A model generated the notes under the pieces. The model had not been told where the DNA came from. It did not search any database and was given only the letters and a program-made list of their open reading frames with translations. This document shows, piece by piece, positions 34,280-43,367 of a stretch of DNA of 64,000 nucleotides; position 1 is the first letter of the stretch, and each line of letters begins with the position of its first letter. The translations under genes and the position numbers were made by a program. Source of the DNA: Lagierella massiliensis (lineage in GTDB: Bacteria > Bacillota > Clostridia > Tissierellales > Peptoniphilaceae); contig NZ_CYUO01000005.1 of the NCBI RefSeq assembly GCF_001407835.1, forward strand, positions 620,001 to 684,000. Reading direction: 5' to 3'.

Positions 34280-35305
34280 ATGAATACAGAACAAATGAAT
34301 GAAAATAAAGATAGAGAAGTTCTTATTGAGTTAAAAAATCTGGATAAGTTTTTCCCTATTGGTAATAAAAAAACAGTTAAAGCAGTTGAAGACGTAACTT
34401 TAAATATTTATAAAGGTGAAACCCTTGGTATAGTAGGTGAGTCAGGATGTGGAAAGACAACTTGTGGTAGAACTGTAATTAAGGTATATGATCCTACAGA
34501 TGGACAAATATTATATAGCGGTAAAGATATTACAAAATTTACTGCAAAGGAAGAAAGAGAATTTAAGAAGAAAGCTCAAATGATCTTCCAAGACCCTTAT
34601 GCTTCACTTGACCCTAAGATGACCGTTGGAGATATTATAGGTGAAGGAATTAGAGTCCATTTTAAAAATCTTAAAGAAGATGAAGTTCAAGAAAGAGTTA
34701 CAGACTTACTAAAAACTGTAGGACTAAACTCTGAGCACGGTGCGAGATTTCCTCATGAATTATCAGGGGGACAAAGACAAAGAATTGGTATTGCAAGAGC
34801 ATTAGCAGTTGAACCAGAATTTATTGTCTGCGACGAACCTATATCAGCTCTTGACGTTAGTATTCAAGCTCAAGTTGTTAACCTTTTAATTGAATTACAA
34901 AAAGAAAAACACTTAACTTACATGTTCATTTCACATGACTTGTCAATGGTTAAGCATATATCAGATAGAATCGGTGTAATGTATCTTGGCTCAATGGTTG
35001 AAATTTCACCTAAGGAAGATTTATATTACGCACCACTTCATCCATACACAAAGGCACTTATATCAGCTATTCCTATCCCAGACCCATCTGTTGAGTCAAA
35101 GGATAGAATTAAGCTTGAAGGGGAAATTCCTTCTCCGATAAATGCACCAAAGGGATGTAAGTTTAATACAAGATGTAGATATTGTATGGATATTTGTAAA
35201 GAAAATAGACCTGAGCTAAAGGAACTAAGAAAAAATCACTTCGTAGCTTGCCATTTATATAATAATGGATTAGAAGAAGGAATAAAAAAACTTTCAGAAA
35301 AATAA
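34280..35305 (+). CDS. oppF: Oligopeptide ABC transporter ATP-binding protein OppF type
   Basis: 341 aa. Walker A GESGCGKTT (about 58), Q-loop FQDPYASLDP, signature LSGGQRQR, Walker B FIVCDEP, switch histidine ISHDLS. The C-terminal cysteine cluster CKFNTRCRYCMDIC is present, with a later CHLY. It is the last gene of the opp operon, and a 12-bp terminator follows. It forms the ATPase heterodimer with OppD. Confidence 0.94.
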   Translation: MNTEQMNENKDREVLIELKNLDKFFPIGNKKTVKAVEDVTLNIYKGETLGIVGESGCGKTTCGRTVIKVYDPTDGQILYSGKDITKFTAKEEREFKKKAQMIFQDPYASLDPKMTVGDIIGEGIRVHFKNLKEDEVQERVTDLLKTVGLNSEHGARFPHELSGGQRQRIGIARALAVEPEFIVCDEPISALDVSIQAQVVNLLIELQKEKHLTYMFISHDLSMVKHISDRIGVMYLGSMVEISPKEDLYYAPLHPYTKALISAIPIPDPSVESKDRIKLEGEIPSPINAPKGCKFNTRCRYCMDICKENRPELKELRKNHFVACHLYNNGLEEGIKKLSEK

Positions 35306-35330
35306 TTTAGGCAAATTAAATAGAAGTTTT

Positions 35331-35367
35331 AAAAACTGTTGAGGACATATAATCTTCAACAGTTTTT
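35331..35367. terminator. Terminator of the opp operon
   Basis: Perfect 12-bp stem, AAAAACTGTTGA (35331-35342) with TCAACAGTTTTT (35356-35367), flanked by A- and T-runs so that it can work in both directions. Confidence 0.85.
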
Positions 35368-35509
35368 AATTTCATAAATTTGTAGCTAAACATTTTTTAA
35401 GTGAAGAGCACATTGAAATATGTTGTTTTTACAAAAAGTTATCCATTGAGTAACTTGTTCAGAAAAAATTAAATAAAATTACTTGGGCAACAAAAAACAA
35501 ATCTTTTAG

Positions 35510-35659
35510 GAAAATGCTTTTCTTTTATTTTGAATGTGGTATAATTTAATTAAGTGATTAGTTTGTTTTTGTTTAATAACGATTGCTTCTGTTAATTAGT
35601 CGTTTAAAACAAACGATTTCAGAACTGTTCACTACATATTATTCATAGGAGGAATTATA
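35510..35659 (+). promoter_or_regulatory. Promoter and structured leader of the second OppA-like gene
   Basis: A TATAAT box is at 35540-35545 (-35 weak, about 35517-35522). GAAAATGCTTTTC (35510-35522) is palindromic and recurs with one base change in front of the first OppA gene. The leader holds a nested hairpin: GTTTGTTTT (35561-35569) with AAAACAAAC (35606-35614), enclosing AACGA (35578-35582) with TCGTT (35600-35604). AGGAGG lies 8 bases before the ATG. The stretch 35368-35509 shows nothing else. Confidence 0.55.
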
Positions 35660-37366
35660 ATGAAAAGTAAGAAAAAATTTCTGGCTTTAGTACTTGCATG
35701 TTCAATGTTATTTATCACTGCATGTAAGGGTGGAGACACAGGAAGCACTGATGGAAACGCTAACTCAACAGATGGAAAAGTGTCAGACAACGGAGGTTCA
35801 ACAGAAGGATTGTATTACAATTCACTTCTTGATTCAGAACCTAACACACTTGATGCACAAAAGGGATCTGACATGTATGGAAACAAAATCATAAATAATA
35901 TTAATGAACCGTTACTTAGAATGGGAGAAAAAGAAGATGGTACAAATGAAATACTACCTGCAGCTGCAGAAAAGTATGAAGTTTCTGATGACGGTTTAGT
36001 ATATACTTTCCACTTAAGAGAAGGATTAAAATGGGAAGATGGAGAACCTTTAACAGCTAAGGATTATGAATATGGTATTAAACGTGCTGTAGACCCTGCA
36101 ACAGGTTCAGAATCTGCATTCTTATTGGATCCTATAAAGAACTTTGCTAAACTTAATGGAGCAAAGGGTGAAGTAAATATGGACGAACTTGGAGTTAAAG
36201 CTATAGATGATATGACTCTTGAAGTTACTTTGGAAAATCCTGCAACTTATTTCCCAACTCTTGTACCTTTTAGAGTAATGTTACCTTGTAGACAAGATTT
36301 AGTAGAAAAATATTCTGATAAATATGGTGCAGAAGCTGATACAGTATTATCCTGTGGACCTTACAAAGTTTCAGAATGGACTCACAACTCAAGAGTTACT
36401 TTAGTTAAGAACGAAGACTACTGGGATAAGGACAATGTAAAAGTTGAAACTGTAAATCTTCCAATCATGACAGATACAAACACTGTTATGAACTCTTTTG
36501 CAGTTGGTGAAGTTGACGCAGTTAGAACAGTATTACCAGAATGGGTTGGCAAGTTCAAAGGAATGGACGAAGTTAAGAACAAAGAAGTTGCTGTGCCTTC
36601 AGTAGGTTACTTAACAATCAACCACCAAGATGAATTTTTAAAGAATGATAAAATACGTTTAGCTATTTCACTTGCAATAGACAAAGAAGGCTTAGCTGAT
36701 TTAATATCTAAGGGAATTCAAAAACCAGCTCTTGGTTGGGTACCAGTAGGTATGGAACTTGACGGAACTGAATTTAGAAAAGATGCTGGTGACACATACG
36801 CTAAATTAAGAGAAGAAAATAAGGACTTAAAGGCACTATTTGTAGAAGGTCTTAAAGAACTTGGAAAAGACGAAGACCCTGCAAAGGCTGACATCACATT
36901 AATCTACACAAATGCACCTATCGTTAAACAAATTTGTGAATTTATACAACAATCAGTTAACTCAACTTTAGGAACAGACATTAAGCTTGAAACAATGGAA
37001 TGGCCAATTCTTTCAGGTAGAGTACAAAAAGGTGATTACCAATTAGCTTATCTTGCATGGACAGCTGACTACAATGATCCATCTGCAATGCTTTCTCTAT
37101 TTATGTCAACTGCAAATGCAGTTAACACTTACTGGACAAGCGACAAGTATGATGAATTAGTTAGAAATGCTATTAAGGCAAAAGACTCTAAAGAAGCTTT
37201 AAAGAACTATGAAGAAGCTGAACAAATTCTTTCAGATGAAACAGTTATAATCCCATTAACTCATGGTGGAACAATCCAATTCTACTATGACTTTGTTAAA
37301 GGTATTACATTTAACGAATTTACTACAACAGGATTTAAGACAATTGATACATCTGCAAGAAAGTAA
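35660..37366 (+). CDS. Second OppA-like substrate-binding lipoprotein (paralogue)
   Basis: 568 aa. Signal with lipobox ITAC (lipidated Cys22), linker, then a core that by eye is clearly related to the protein at 29502 over its whole length (shared LYYNSLLDSEP/YYNSLLDSEP start, THNSR, NEDYWDK, METMEWPIL-type and YLAWTADYNDPSAMLSLF segments). It has its own promoter and terminator and no permease or ATPase genes, so it probably serves the OppBCDF complex with a different peptide preference. Residue changes occur mainly in the middle part. Confidence 0.93.
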   Translation: MKSKKKFLALVLACSMLFITACKGGDTGSTDGNANSTDGKVSDNGGSTEGLYYNSLLDSEPNTLDAQKGSDMYGNKIINNINEPLLRMGEKEDGTNEILPAAAEKYEVSDDGLVYTFHLREGLKWEDGEPLTAKDYEYGIKRAVDPATGSESAFLLDPIKNFAKLNGAKGEVNMDELGVKAIDDMTLEVTLENPATYFPTLVPFRVMLPCRQDLVEKYSDKYGAEADTVLSCGPYKVSEWTHNSRVTLVKNEDYWDKDNVKVETVNLPIMTDTNTVMNSFAVGEVDAVRTVLPEWVGKFKGMDEVKNKEVAVPSVGYLTINHQDEFLKNDKIRLAISLAIDKEGLADLISKGIQKPALGWVPVGMELDGTEFRKDAGDTYAKLREENKDLKALFVEGLKELGKDEDPAKADITLIYTNAPIVKQICEFIQQSVNSTLGTDIKLETMEWPILSGRVQKGDYQLAYLAWTADYNDPSAMLSLFMSTANAVNTYWTSDKYDELVRNAIKAKDSKEALKNYEEAEQILSDETVIIPLTHGGTIQFYYDFVKGITFNEFTTTGFKTIDTSARK

Positions 37367-37410
37367 ACTTAACAATATTAAACTCTAAGAGTTTATAAAT
37401 AAGAAAGTTA

Positions 37411-37456
37411 ATGGATTTGAGATTCATGAAAATTGAGTTTCAAATCCATTTTCTTT
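37411..37456 (+). terminator. Terminator after the second OppA-like gene
   Basis: ATGGATTTGA (37411-37420) pairs with TCAAATCCAT (37440-37449), then TTTCTTTT. Confidence 0.8.
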
Positions 37457-37541
37457 TAAATCTTACAATATTCTTACGATTGCAAATTCCATGCTTTTAT
37501 ATACATTAACTGTGTTATTATATAAATAGTGGGGAGGAAGT

Positions 37542-40115
37542 ATGACTAAATTAAAAGACTTTTACAAGAAATATAAAAATTACATAAGGACTTTTTTGGT
37601 CCTATTCATCATAATTTTAACTACTATAATAATTCGTAAAGAGATTAAGGGAATAAATGTAGAAGAGATAAAAGAATTAATTAGAGGAACGGATTCAAGG
37701 GCAAAAATCTTTTTTGTAGTCTTCGGGCTTGTGACATTTTCTTTTGCTACTATCTACGATTTTTTACTTGCAAAGTATTATAAGATGGAAATACCCTTTA
37801 GAGAAGTGTTCAAAATTGGTTGGATATCTCAGTCTTTTAATAACTTTATAGGTTTTGGTGGAGTTGCAGGTTTAACCATTAGAGAGTTGATGTATGACAA
37901 ATATAAAGTTGATAAGAAAGTGGTCAACAGAATTTTATTTATAGTCATCTTTTCAGATATGATTGGACTTTTTTCCTTAGGACTTCCATCAGCAATAGGT
38001 CTTATAAGAAGGGAAGAGTATAAACTTGTTCCTCTTCTTATAATCATGTTTTTAATGGTGATTGGTTTTATATTTATAGATAAGCTTCCAATAGATAAAT
38101 ACATTAAAGATGAAGGATCGATATTTATAAGGGCACAAAGAAAACTAAGAGTATATATATCATTACAATCTACATTTGAGTGGTTCTTAGCTGCACTTTT
38201 CTTTGCATTTACAATAAGATATTATGAAAGTGATATTTCTATATTGACAGCATGTACAGTTTATGTAATTGCTACAATTGTTGGAATTATTTCTCTAATT
38301 CCAGGGGGACTTGGCTCTTTTGAAGCCTGTTGTGTATTTGTTTTTAATATGATGGGTTATAGTACTCCAAAGATAGTGTTGTCACTTTTAATTTGTAGAA
38401 TTTGTTATACTATAATACCTTGGATTTTGGGATTGATGTTACTTATATTTTCAACAAGAGGAGAAACAAATCAGGCAAGTATACAAAAACAAAATGCTAT
38501 CAGTACTGTGTTATCCTATTCTGTACTTGCTACAGGAGGACTAATTGTAGCATCTATGGCAGTTCCTCAGCTTTTTATTAAGTTTAAGTTTATATCGAAA
38601 CTATTCCCAAACTATTTGATGATTCTAAACAAGAGATTTACTCTTATATGTGGACTTTCTCTTATGGCTTTGTCCACAGGAATTAAAAACAGGGTTAAGG
38701 TTGCTCATAGAATAGTAATTGTGCTTTTAATAATGATTTCCATACTTTATTATAAGATGGATAAGGGATATTTAGAAACTGCTATCTGTTTGGTTTTAAT
38801 AGCCGGATTATATATCAACAGAGAATACTTTGATGGTCTTTCAGAAATGATTTCCATAAGAAAGTTTGTTAAAGCTTCCATTTTAATTTTTTCTGTATTT
38901 ATTATAGGAATAATAATCCATAATGTTAAAAATCATGTTAACTTCTTCTATGGAATGGAAAAATTTAGCTTCTATTTTATAAAGAACAATCTAATACATG
39001 TATTGTTCCCACCGATTATTGCGATTTCAATTTGTTCAATAATACTTGGAGTTGAGAGAAAATATATGGAATTTGAAAAAGTTACTTTAGATGATGTAAA
39101 TGAATTTGAAGACTTTTTCAAAGATCATTCCTATGTTTCAAATACCCACTCATTCTACTTAAGAGATAAGAATATGTTTATCAATAGTAAGAAGACAGTT
39201 ATGTTTCTCTATAGACCTTATAAGGACAAGATATTTGTGTTAGGAGACCCGGCAGGTGAAGAAGAAGACTTTGATGAGGCATTGGATGAACTGGTATATA
39301 TGGCTTCAAGAAACAAGATGGATGTAGTTTTTTTCCAGATAACAGGCAAATATTTGGAAAATTTTATAGACCAAGGCTTTTCTTTACTAAAGATGGGGGA
39401 AGATGCACAGGTCAATCTTGAAAAATTTTCAATGGCAGGAAAGAAGTTTAAAATTCTTAGAAGAACATTAAACTCTATGGAAACTCTAAATCTTAGATTT
39501 AAAGTTGTAGAACCTCCATTTACAGATGAATTTTTAGAAAAATTAAAAGATATTTCTGATGAGTGGTTAGGCAAGAGAAGGGAGATGCAGTTTTCGATAG
39601 GATTTTTTGATAAAACATACCTACAAAAGGCACCAATCTTTATAATCGAAGACGATGAAAAAATATATGCCTTCGCAAATATGTTTCCGATTAAAGGAAC
39701 TGATACTCTTTCAATAGACCTTATGAGACAGGTTAAAGATGGACCTGATGGTCTTATGGATATGATGTTTTTAAATATAATAAATTGGGCGAATGAAAAT
39801 GGTTATAAGAAATTTGACTTAGGAGTAGCACCACTATCTAATGTAGGTAATAAATTATATTCAAAAAGTAAGGAAAAGACTGTAAAACTTGCTTACAAAT
39901 ATGGGAACAAGATATATGGTTTCCAAGGACTTAGGAAATTTAAAGATAAATTTACTCCAGAATGGTCTTCTGTGTTTCTTGCATACAAAGACGATTTTCA
40001 ACTTCCAGACACACTTATAAAGATGGTTAATGTTTCCTATGGATTTGGAAATGAAAAAGAGACAAGTTATTTTGAAGAATTTAGTAGAGAATTAAAGGAA
40101 AGTGAAGAGATATGA
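37542..40115 (+). CDS. mprF: Phosphatidylglycerol lysyltransferase/flippase MprF
   Basis: 857 aa, normal for full-length MprF. The N-terminal half (about 1-500) holds 13 or 14 membrane helices and the LPI_TM/UPF0104 region, including NNFIGFGGVAGLTIRELMY and LIPGGLGSFEACCVF, the flippase part. The C-terminal cytoplasmic DUF2156 domain (about 515-850, GNAT-like) transfers lysine (or another amino acid) from aminoacyl-tRNA to phosphatidylglycerol. This lowers membrane negative charge and gives resistance to cationic peptides. GGGAGG precedes the ATG. It overlaps the next gene by 4 bases. Confidence 0.93.
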   Translation: MTKLKDFYKKYKNYIRTFLVLFIIILTTIIIRKEIKGINVEEIKELIRGTDSRAKIFFVVFGLVTFSFATIYDFLLAKYYKMEIPFREVFKIGWISQSFNNFIGFGGVAGLTIRELMYDKYKVDKKVVNRILFIVIFSDMIGLFSLGLPSAIGLIRREEYKLVPLLIIMFLMVIGFIFIDKLPIDKYIKDEGSIFIRAQRKLRVYISLQSTFEWFLAALFFAFTIRYYESDISILTACTVYVIATIVGIISLIPGGLGSFEACCVFVFNMMGYSTPKIVLSLLICRICYTIIPWILGLMLLIFSTRGETNQASIQKQNAISTVLSYSVLATGGLIVASMAVPQLFIKFKFISKLFPNYLMILNKRFTLICGLSLMALSTGIKNRVKVAHRIVIVLLIMISILYYKMDKGYLETAICLVLIAGLYINREYFDGLSEMISIRKFVKASILIFSVFIIGIIIHNVKNHVNFFYGMEKFSFYFIKNNLIHVLFPPIIAISICSIILGVERKYMEFEKVTLDDVNEFEDFFKDHSYVSNTHSFYLRDKNMFINSKKTVMFLYRPYKDKIFVLGDPAGEEEDFDEALDELVYMASRNKMDVVFFQITGKYLENFIDQGFSLLKMGEDAQVNLEKFSMAGKKFKILRRTLNSMETLNLRFKVVEPPFTDEFLEKLKDISDEWLGKRREMQFSIGFFDKTYLQKAPIFIIEDDEKIYAFANMFPIKGTDTLSIDLMRQVKDGPDGLMDMMFLNIINWANENGYKKFDLGVAPLSNVGNKLYSKSKEKTVKLAYKYGNKIYGFQGLRKFKDKFTPEWSSVFLAYKDDFQLPDTLIKMVNVSYGFGNEKETSYFEEFSRELKESEEI

Positions 40116-40813
40116 TTATAAAAATACCTTTTAGAGAAAATACTAAAGATATTAAAAGAAATTTAGAAACTGTTTTAAAAGAATTGGAAGAGAGTAAAGA
40201 CATAGATTTTTTATTTTTCAATGAAGGATTTTTGCAGGGAAATGAAAGTTTGAGTTTTAAATACAAAGACGATGTTGAAGTTTCAAGATTTCAAAATGGA
40301 GCTGAAATTGCAAGTATAAAAGATGCTTTAAAGGGAAAAAATATTTCAATTGGACTGGGCTATTATGAAAATTATAAAGGAGGACTTTATAATTCCTTCA
40401 TAGTTTTAGGAAAAAATGGTAATAATATTTTAAATTATAGGACCAATTCTAAAAATTGGAAACCTACAGATGCCTGTGCCGACTATCGTGAAGGAGAAAA
40501 ACTTTATAGTTTTAGAGGAAAAGATAGTGAAGTTGGTGTTGTGAGTTATTTTGATTTGTTGGACGAAGCAAACTTATCTAGACTTGTAAATATGGACGCA
40601 GAAGTTGATTTATTTTTCTGTACGGGAATTTTAAGTATAGAGGAGTTTGAGCAGAGAAAAAGTGAATTTTTAAAAATTTCTGAAATATTTGATAAACCTA
40701 TTTTACTTTATCTAAGGGACAAGACAGATGGTTTGGTTTTAATATTAAAACATGGAAAAGTTATTAAAAAAGATGAACTTAAAATAGATGAAGATTATAT
40801 TTTTACTATGTAA
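40112..40813 (+). CDS. Nitrilase-superfamily protein lacking the catalytic cysteine
   Basis: 233 aa. The carbon-nitrogen hydrolase fold is recognisable from the glutamate segment FFNEGFLQG (Glu38), the GLGYYENYKGGLYNSFIVL strand pair and the NYRTNSKNW segment where the catalytic lysine motif should be. At the nucleophile elbow, where active enzymes read (I/L)CYD, this protein reads VSYFD (144-148): the cysteine position is Tyr146 and no nearby Cys replaces it. The protein is shorter than the usual 260-300 aa. ATGA overlap with mprF couples translation. It is probably a non-catalytic or altered relative; its function is unknown. Confidence 0.7.
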   Translation: MIIKIPFRENTKDIKRNLETVLKELEESKDIDFLFFNEGFLQGNESLSFKYKDDVEVSRFQNGAEIASIKDALKGKNISIGLGYYENYKGGLYNSFIVLGKNGNNILNYRTNSKNWKPTDACADYREGEKLYSFRGKDSEVGVVSYFDLLDEANLSRLVNMDAEVDLFFCTGILSIEEFEQRKSEFLKISEIFDKPILLYLRDKTDGLVLILKHGKVIKKDELKIDEDYIFTM

Positions 40814-40818
40814 TTATT

Positions 40819-40846
40819 AGAAGCTGAGAACTCGGCTTCTTTTTTT
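40819..40846 (+). terminator. Terminator after the mprF pair
   Basis: AGAAGCTGAG (40819-40828) pairs with CTCGGCTTCT (40831-40840, one G-U), then a run of Ts. Confidence 0.85.
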
Positions 40847-40901
40847 ATTTTAATAACATTTAATTATAGTTATTCTTTCATTATTGTACAAATTTATATG
40901 T

Positions 40902-40907
40902 TATAAT
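40902..40907 (+). promoter_or_regulatory. -10 element of the antiporter gene
   Basis: TATAAT at 40902-40907, with a weak -35 (TTCATT, 40878-40883, 18-base spacer). Confidence 0.45.
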
Positions 40908-40928
40908 ATTAAGAAGAAAGGATAAGGT

Positions 40929-42506
40929 ATGAATTTATTAATAATTACTTTAGTTTTAATACTGGCTCTTGTAGCCCATAGATTTTCAGATAAGTTTGGA
41001 CTACCATCACTACTTCTATTTATTCTACTTGGAATGTCCTTTAATCTTTTAGGATATAATTTTTCAAATTATGAATTGTCAGATAAAATTGCAAAGGTAT
41101 CTCTGATGATTATTATGTTTTATGGTGGATTTGGTACAAACTGGAATATGGCAAAACCTGTTTCAAAGCCAGCCATAGTGCTTTCAAGTCTTGGAGTTGT
41201 AGTTACTGCACTTCTAACTGGAGCATTTTGTTATTTTGTTCTTAAATTTGATTTCTATGAAGCTATGTTACTTGGTTCAGTGGTTGGTTCTACAGATTTT
41301 GCATCTGTATCTTCAATACTTGTTTCAAAAAATTTGAATTTAAAATATAATACTGCACCTCTGTTGGAACTTGAAAGTGGTTCCAATGACCCTGCAGCAT
41401 ATACTATGACTATGGTATTTATAGCTCTTATTGCAGGTAACGACATTTCAGTTCCCCTAATGGTGCTTAAGCAAGTTATTTTTGGGATAGTTTTAGGATT
41501 TATAATGGGACGTGTTACCATGAGGATTATAAATCTTGGAAGACTTCAAGATGATGGGCTATTAGTTGTACTTTTTGCTGCCATAGTTTTTGGAAGTTTC
41601 AGTTTAGCAGAAATCCTTGGAGGTAATGGCTACTTAGCACTCTACATTCTTGGAATTTATATAGGAAATAAACAGTTTGTTGGGAAAAGAGATATTGTAT
41701 TTTTCTTTGATGGTCTTTCCTCTCTTGTTCAAATTGGACTTTTCTTCTTACTTGGATTTTTATCTGACATAGGAAAATTAATAGGGGTGTTGCCAACAGC
41801 TTTTATAATCATGTTGGCAATGGCAATTTTAATAAGACCAATAACTGTGTTTGGATTAATGTTACCTTTTAAATTGGACAAAAAACAGCTTGGTGTTATA
41901 TCACTTGCAGGACTTAGAGGAGCTGCAGCAATTGCCTTTGCAATACTTGTGGTAAACTCAGGAGTGAATTTATCTATAGATATATTTCACATAGTCTTTG
42001 GTATATGTTTATTCTCATCATTTATTCAAGGTTCCTTAATGCCAATAGTAACAAAAAAATTAGACATGCTTGAGCCAAATGACACGATTTTAAAGACATT
42101 TAACTATTACCAAGACAAGTCAGATATTGGATTTATCCAAACAAGAATTCCTCCAGGAAATAAGTGGATTGGAAAACAAATAAAGGAATTAACACATACA
42201 TTTAATATTATTGTCGCAAAGATTGAACGAGAAGGAAAAACGGTAGTAGCAAAGGGCAATACTGTGATTAAAGAAAATGATATAGTAGTTCTTGGAGGGG
42301 AAACCCACTTCGATAGGTCTGGGCATAACCTTGTTGAAATAACTTTATCAAAGGAACATAAATGGGCAAATAAACAGGTCTCACAAATTCCAATGGGTGA
42401 TAAAGAGCTTATAATTATGCTTCAAAGAGAAGATGGCGAAATAATTGTACCTCAGGGAAACACAATGCTATATCCAGGAGATATGGTAATAATAATAAAA
42501 GAATAA
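40929..42506 (+). CDS. CPA1-type K+(Na+)/H+ antiporter with TrkA_C domains
   Basis: 525 aa. Residues about 1-385 form 12 or so helices of the Na_H_Exchanger fold, with GSVVGSTDFASVSSIL and LELESGSNDPAAY carrying the conserved SND/Asp site of CPA1/NhaP2-like proteins. The C-terminal part has two TrkA_C-like segments (GFIQTRIPPGNKWIGKQIKE and HKWANKQVSQIPMGDKELII, about 395-525) that sense nucleotides or ions. Together this resembles NhaP2/CvrA potassium/proton antiporters. It is a single gene, followed by a bidirectional terminator. Confidence 0.9.
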   Translation: MNLLIITLVLILALVAHRFSDKFGLPSLLLFILLGMSFNLLGYNFSNYELSDKIAKVSLMIIMFYGGFGTNWNMAKPVSKPAIVLSSLGVVVTALLTGAFCYFVLKFDFYEAMLLGSVVGSTDFASVSSILVSKNLNLKYNTAPLLELESGSNDPAAYTMTMVFIALIAGNDISVPLMVLKQVIFGIVLGFIMGRVTMRIINLGRLQDDGLLVVLFAAIVFGSFSLAEILGGNGYLALYILGIYIGNKQFVGKRDIVFFFDGLSSLVQIGLFFLLGFLSDIGKLIGVLPTAFIIMLAMAILIRPITVFGLMLPFKLDKKQLGVISLAGLRGAAAIAFAILVVNSGVNLSIDIFHIVFGICLFSSFIQGSLMPIVTKKLDMLEPNDTILKTFNYYQDKSDIGFIQTRIPPGNKWIGKQIKELTHTFNIIVAKIEREGKTVVAKGNTVIKENDIVVLGGETHFDRSGHNLVEITLSKEHKWANKQVSQIPMGDKELIIMLQREDGEIIVPQGNTMLYPGDMVIIIKE

Positions 42507-42544
42507 GAGGCAGTGCCGTGTATTATACGGTTGCCTCTTTTTTT
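42506..42544. terminator. Bidirectional terminator between convergent genes
   Basis: Outer stem AGAGGC (42506-42511)/GCCTCT (42533-42538), inner stem CCGT/ACGG, T-run to 42544, which also overlaps the stop of the minus-strand ATPase gene. Confidence 0.85.
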
Positions 42545-43367
42545 ATCCATATAATTCTTTATATCTGTCTTCAGTTGACCTTAAATATTTTTCTACTGAA
42601 TATACATTTCCATTTTTAGAAAAAATTTCTTTTAATGCAGTGTCAAGCTTATCATGTGGAATAAAATATGAGTCATTACGCTTTTCATAATCTAAATTCA
42701 CATTGGTCTTTAATAAATAATTTTCTACTGCAAAAGAATTTAGATTCTCCCTTAAAATTTTTCCGTTTACTAAAAATAATATTTCATCCGTTGTCTTGTC
42801 TACTTCTGAAAGGGTGTGGGATGAAAGTATGACCATCTTTCCCCTTGACTTAAGATAATGTAAATACTCTCTAAGTAGTATTATTGAAGATGGATCAAGT
42901 CCTGTAACAGGTTCGTCCATAACGTAAATATCGTAGTCACCTATAAAAAAGTATGTGAGCAACATCTTTTGTCTCATACCCAAGGAATAGGTGGAGACTT
43001 TTTTCTTCATAAAGTCAGATACTCCAAAAATTTCTATTGCCTCTTTAAAGTCACTGTCACTTACATTCATAAGACTTTTTGCAAGTTCAAGGTGGTCAAG
43101 GCCAGTTAAATTATCATAGAGCATATTTAAATTTCTCGCATAGGATAGTTTTTTAAAAATATTAAAGTCAGAAGGATCCATATTACATATTTTAACTTCA
43201 CCAGAATCTCTCTTTACAAAATTCGCCATTATATCCATTAAAGTAGTCTTACCAGTTCCATTTGGTCCTACTAATGCATATATATCAGGTTTATGAAGTT
43301 CTAAGTTTAAATCGTTTAAGACTATTTTTTCACCGTATCTCTTATTTAGATTCTTTATTTCAATCAT
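42543..43367 (-). CDS. ABC transporter ATP-binding protein
   Basis: 274 aa. Walker A GPNGTGKTT (about 35), signature YSLGMRQK, Walker B DIYVMDEP, switch histidine SSHTLS. This is the pattern of the CcmA/DrrA-like ATPases that drive ABC-2 exporters. The C-terminal 60 residues after the ATPase core form an extra small domain. The gene overlaps the large membrane protein gene by 4 bases and almost certainly powers it. Substrate unknown. Confidence 0.9.
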   Translation of the reverse strand: MIEIKNLNKRYGEKIVLNDLNLELHKPDIYALVGPNGTGKTTLMDIMANFVKRDSGEVKICNMDPSDFNIFKKLSYARNLNMLYDNLTGLDHLELAKSLMNVSDSDFKEAIEIFGVSDFMKKKVSTYSLGMRQKMLLTYFFIGDYDIYVMDEPVTGLDPSSIILLREYLHYLKSRGKMVILSSHTLSEVDKTTDEILFLVNGKILRENLNSFAVENYLLKTNVNLDYEKRNDSYFIPHDKLDTALKEIFSKNGNVYSVEKYLRSTEDRYKELYG

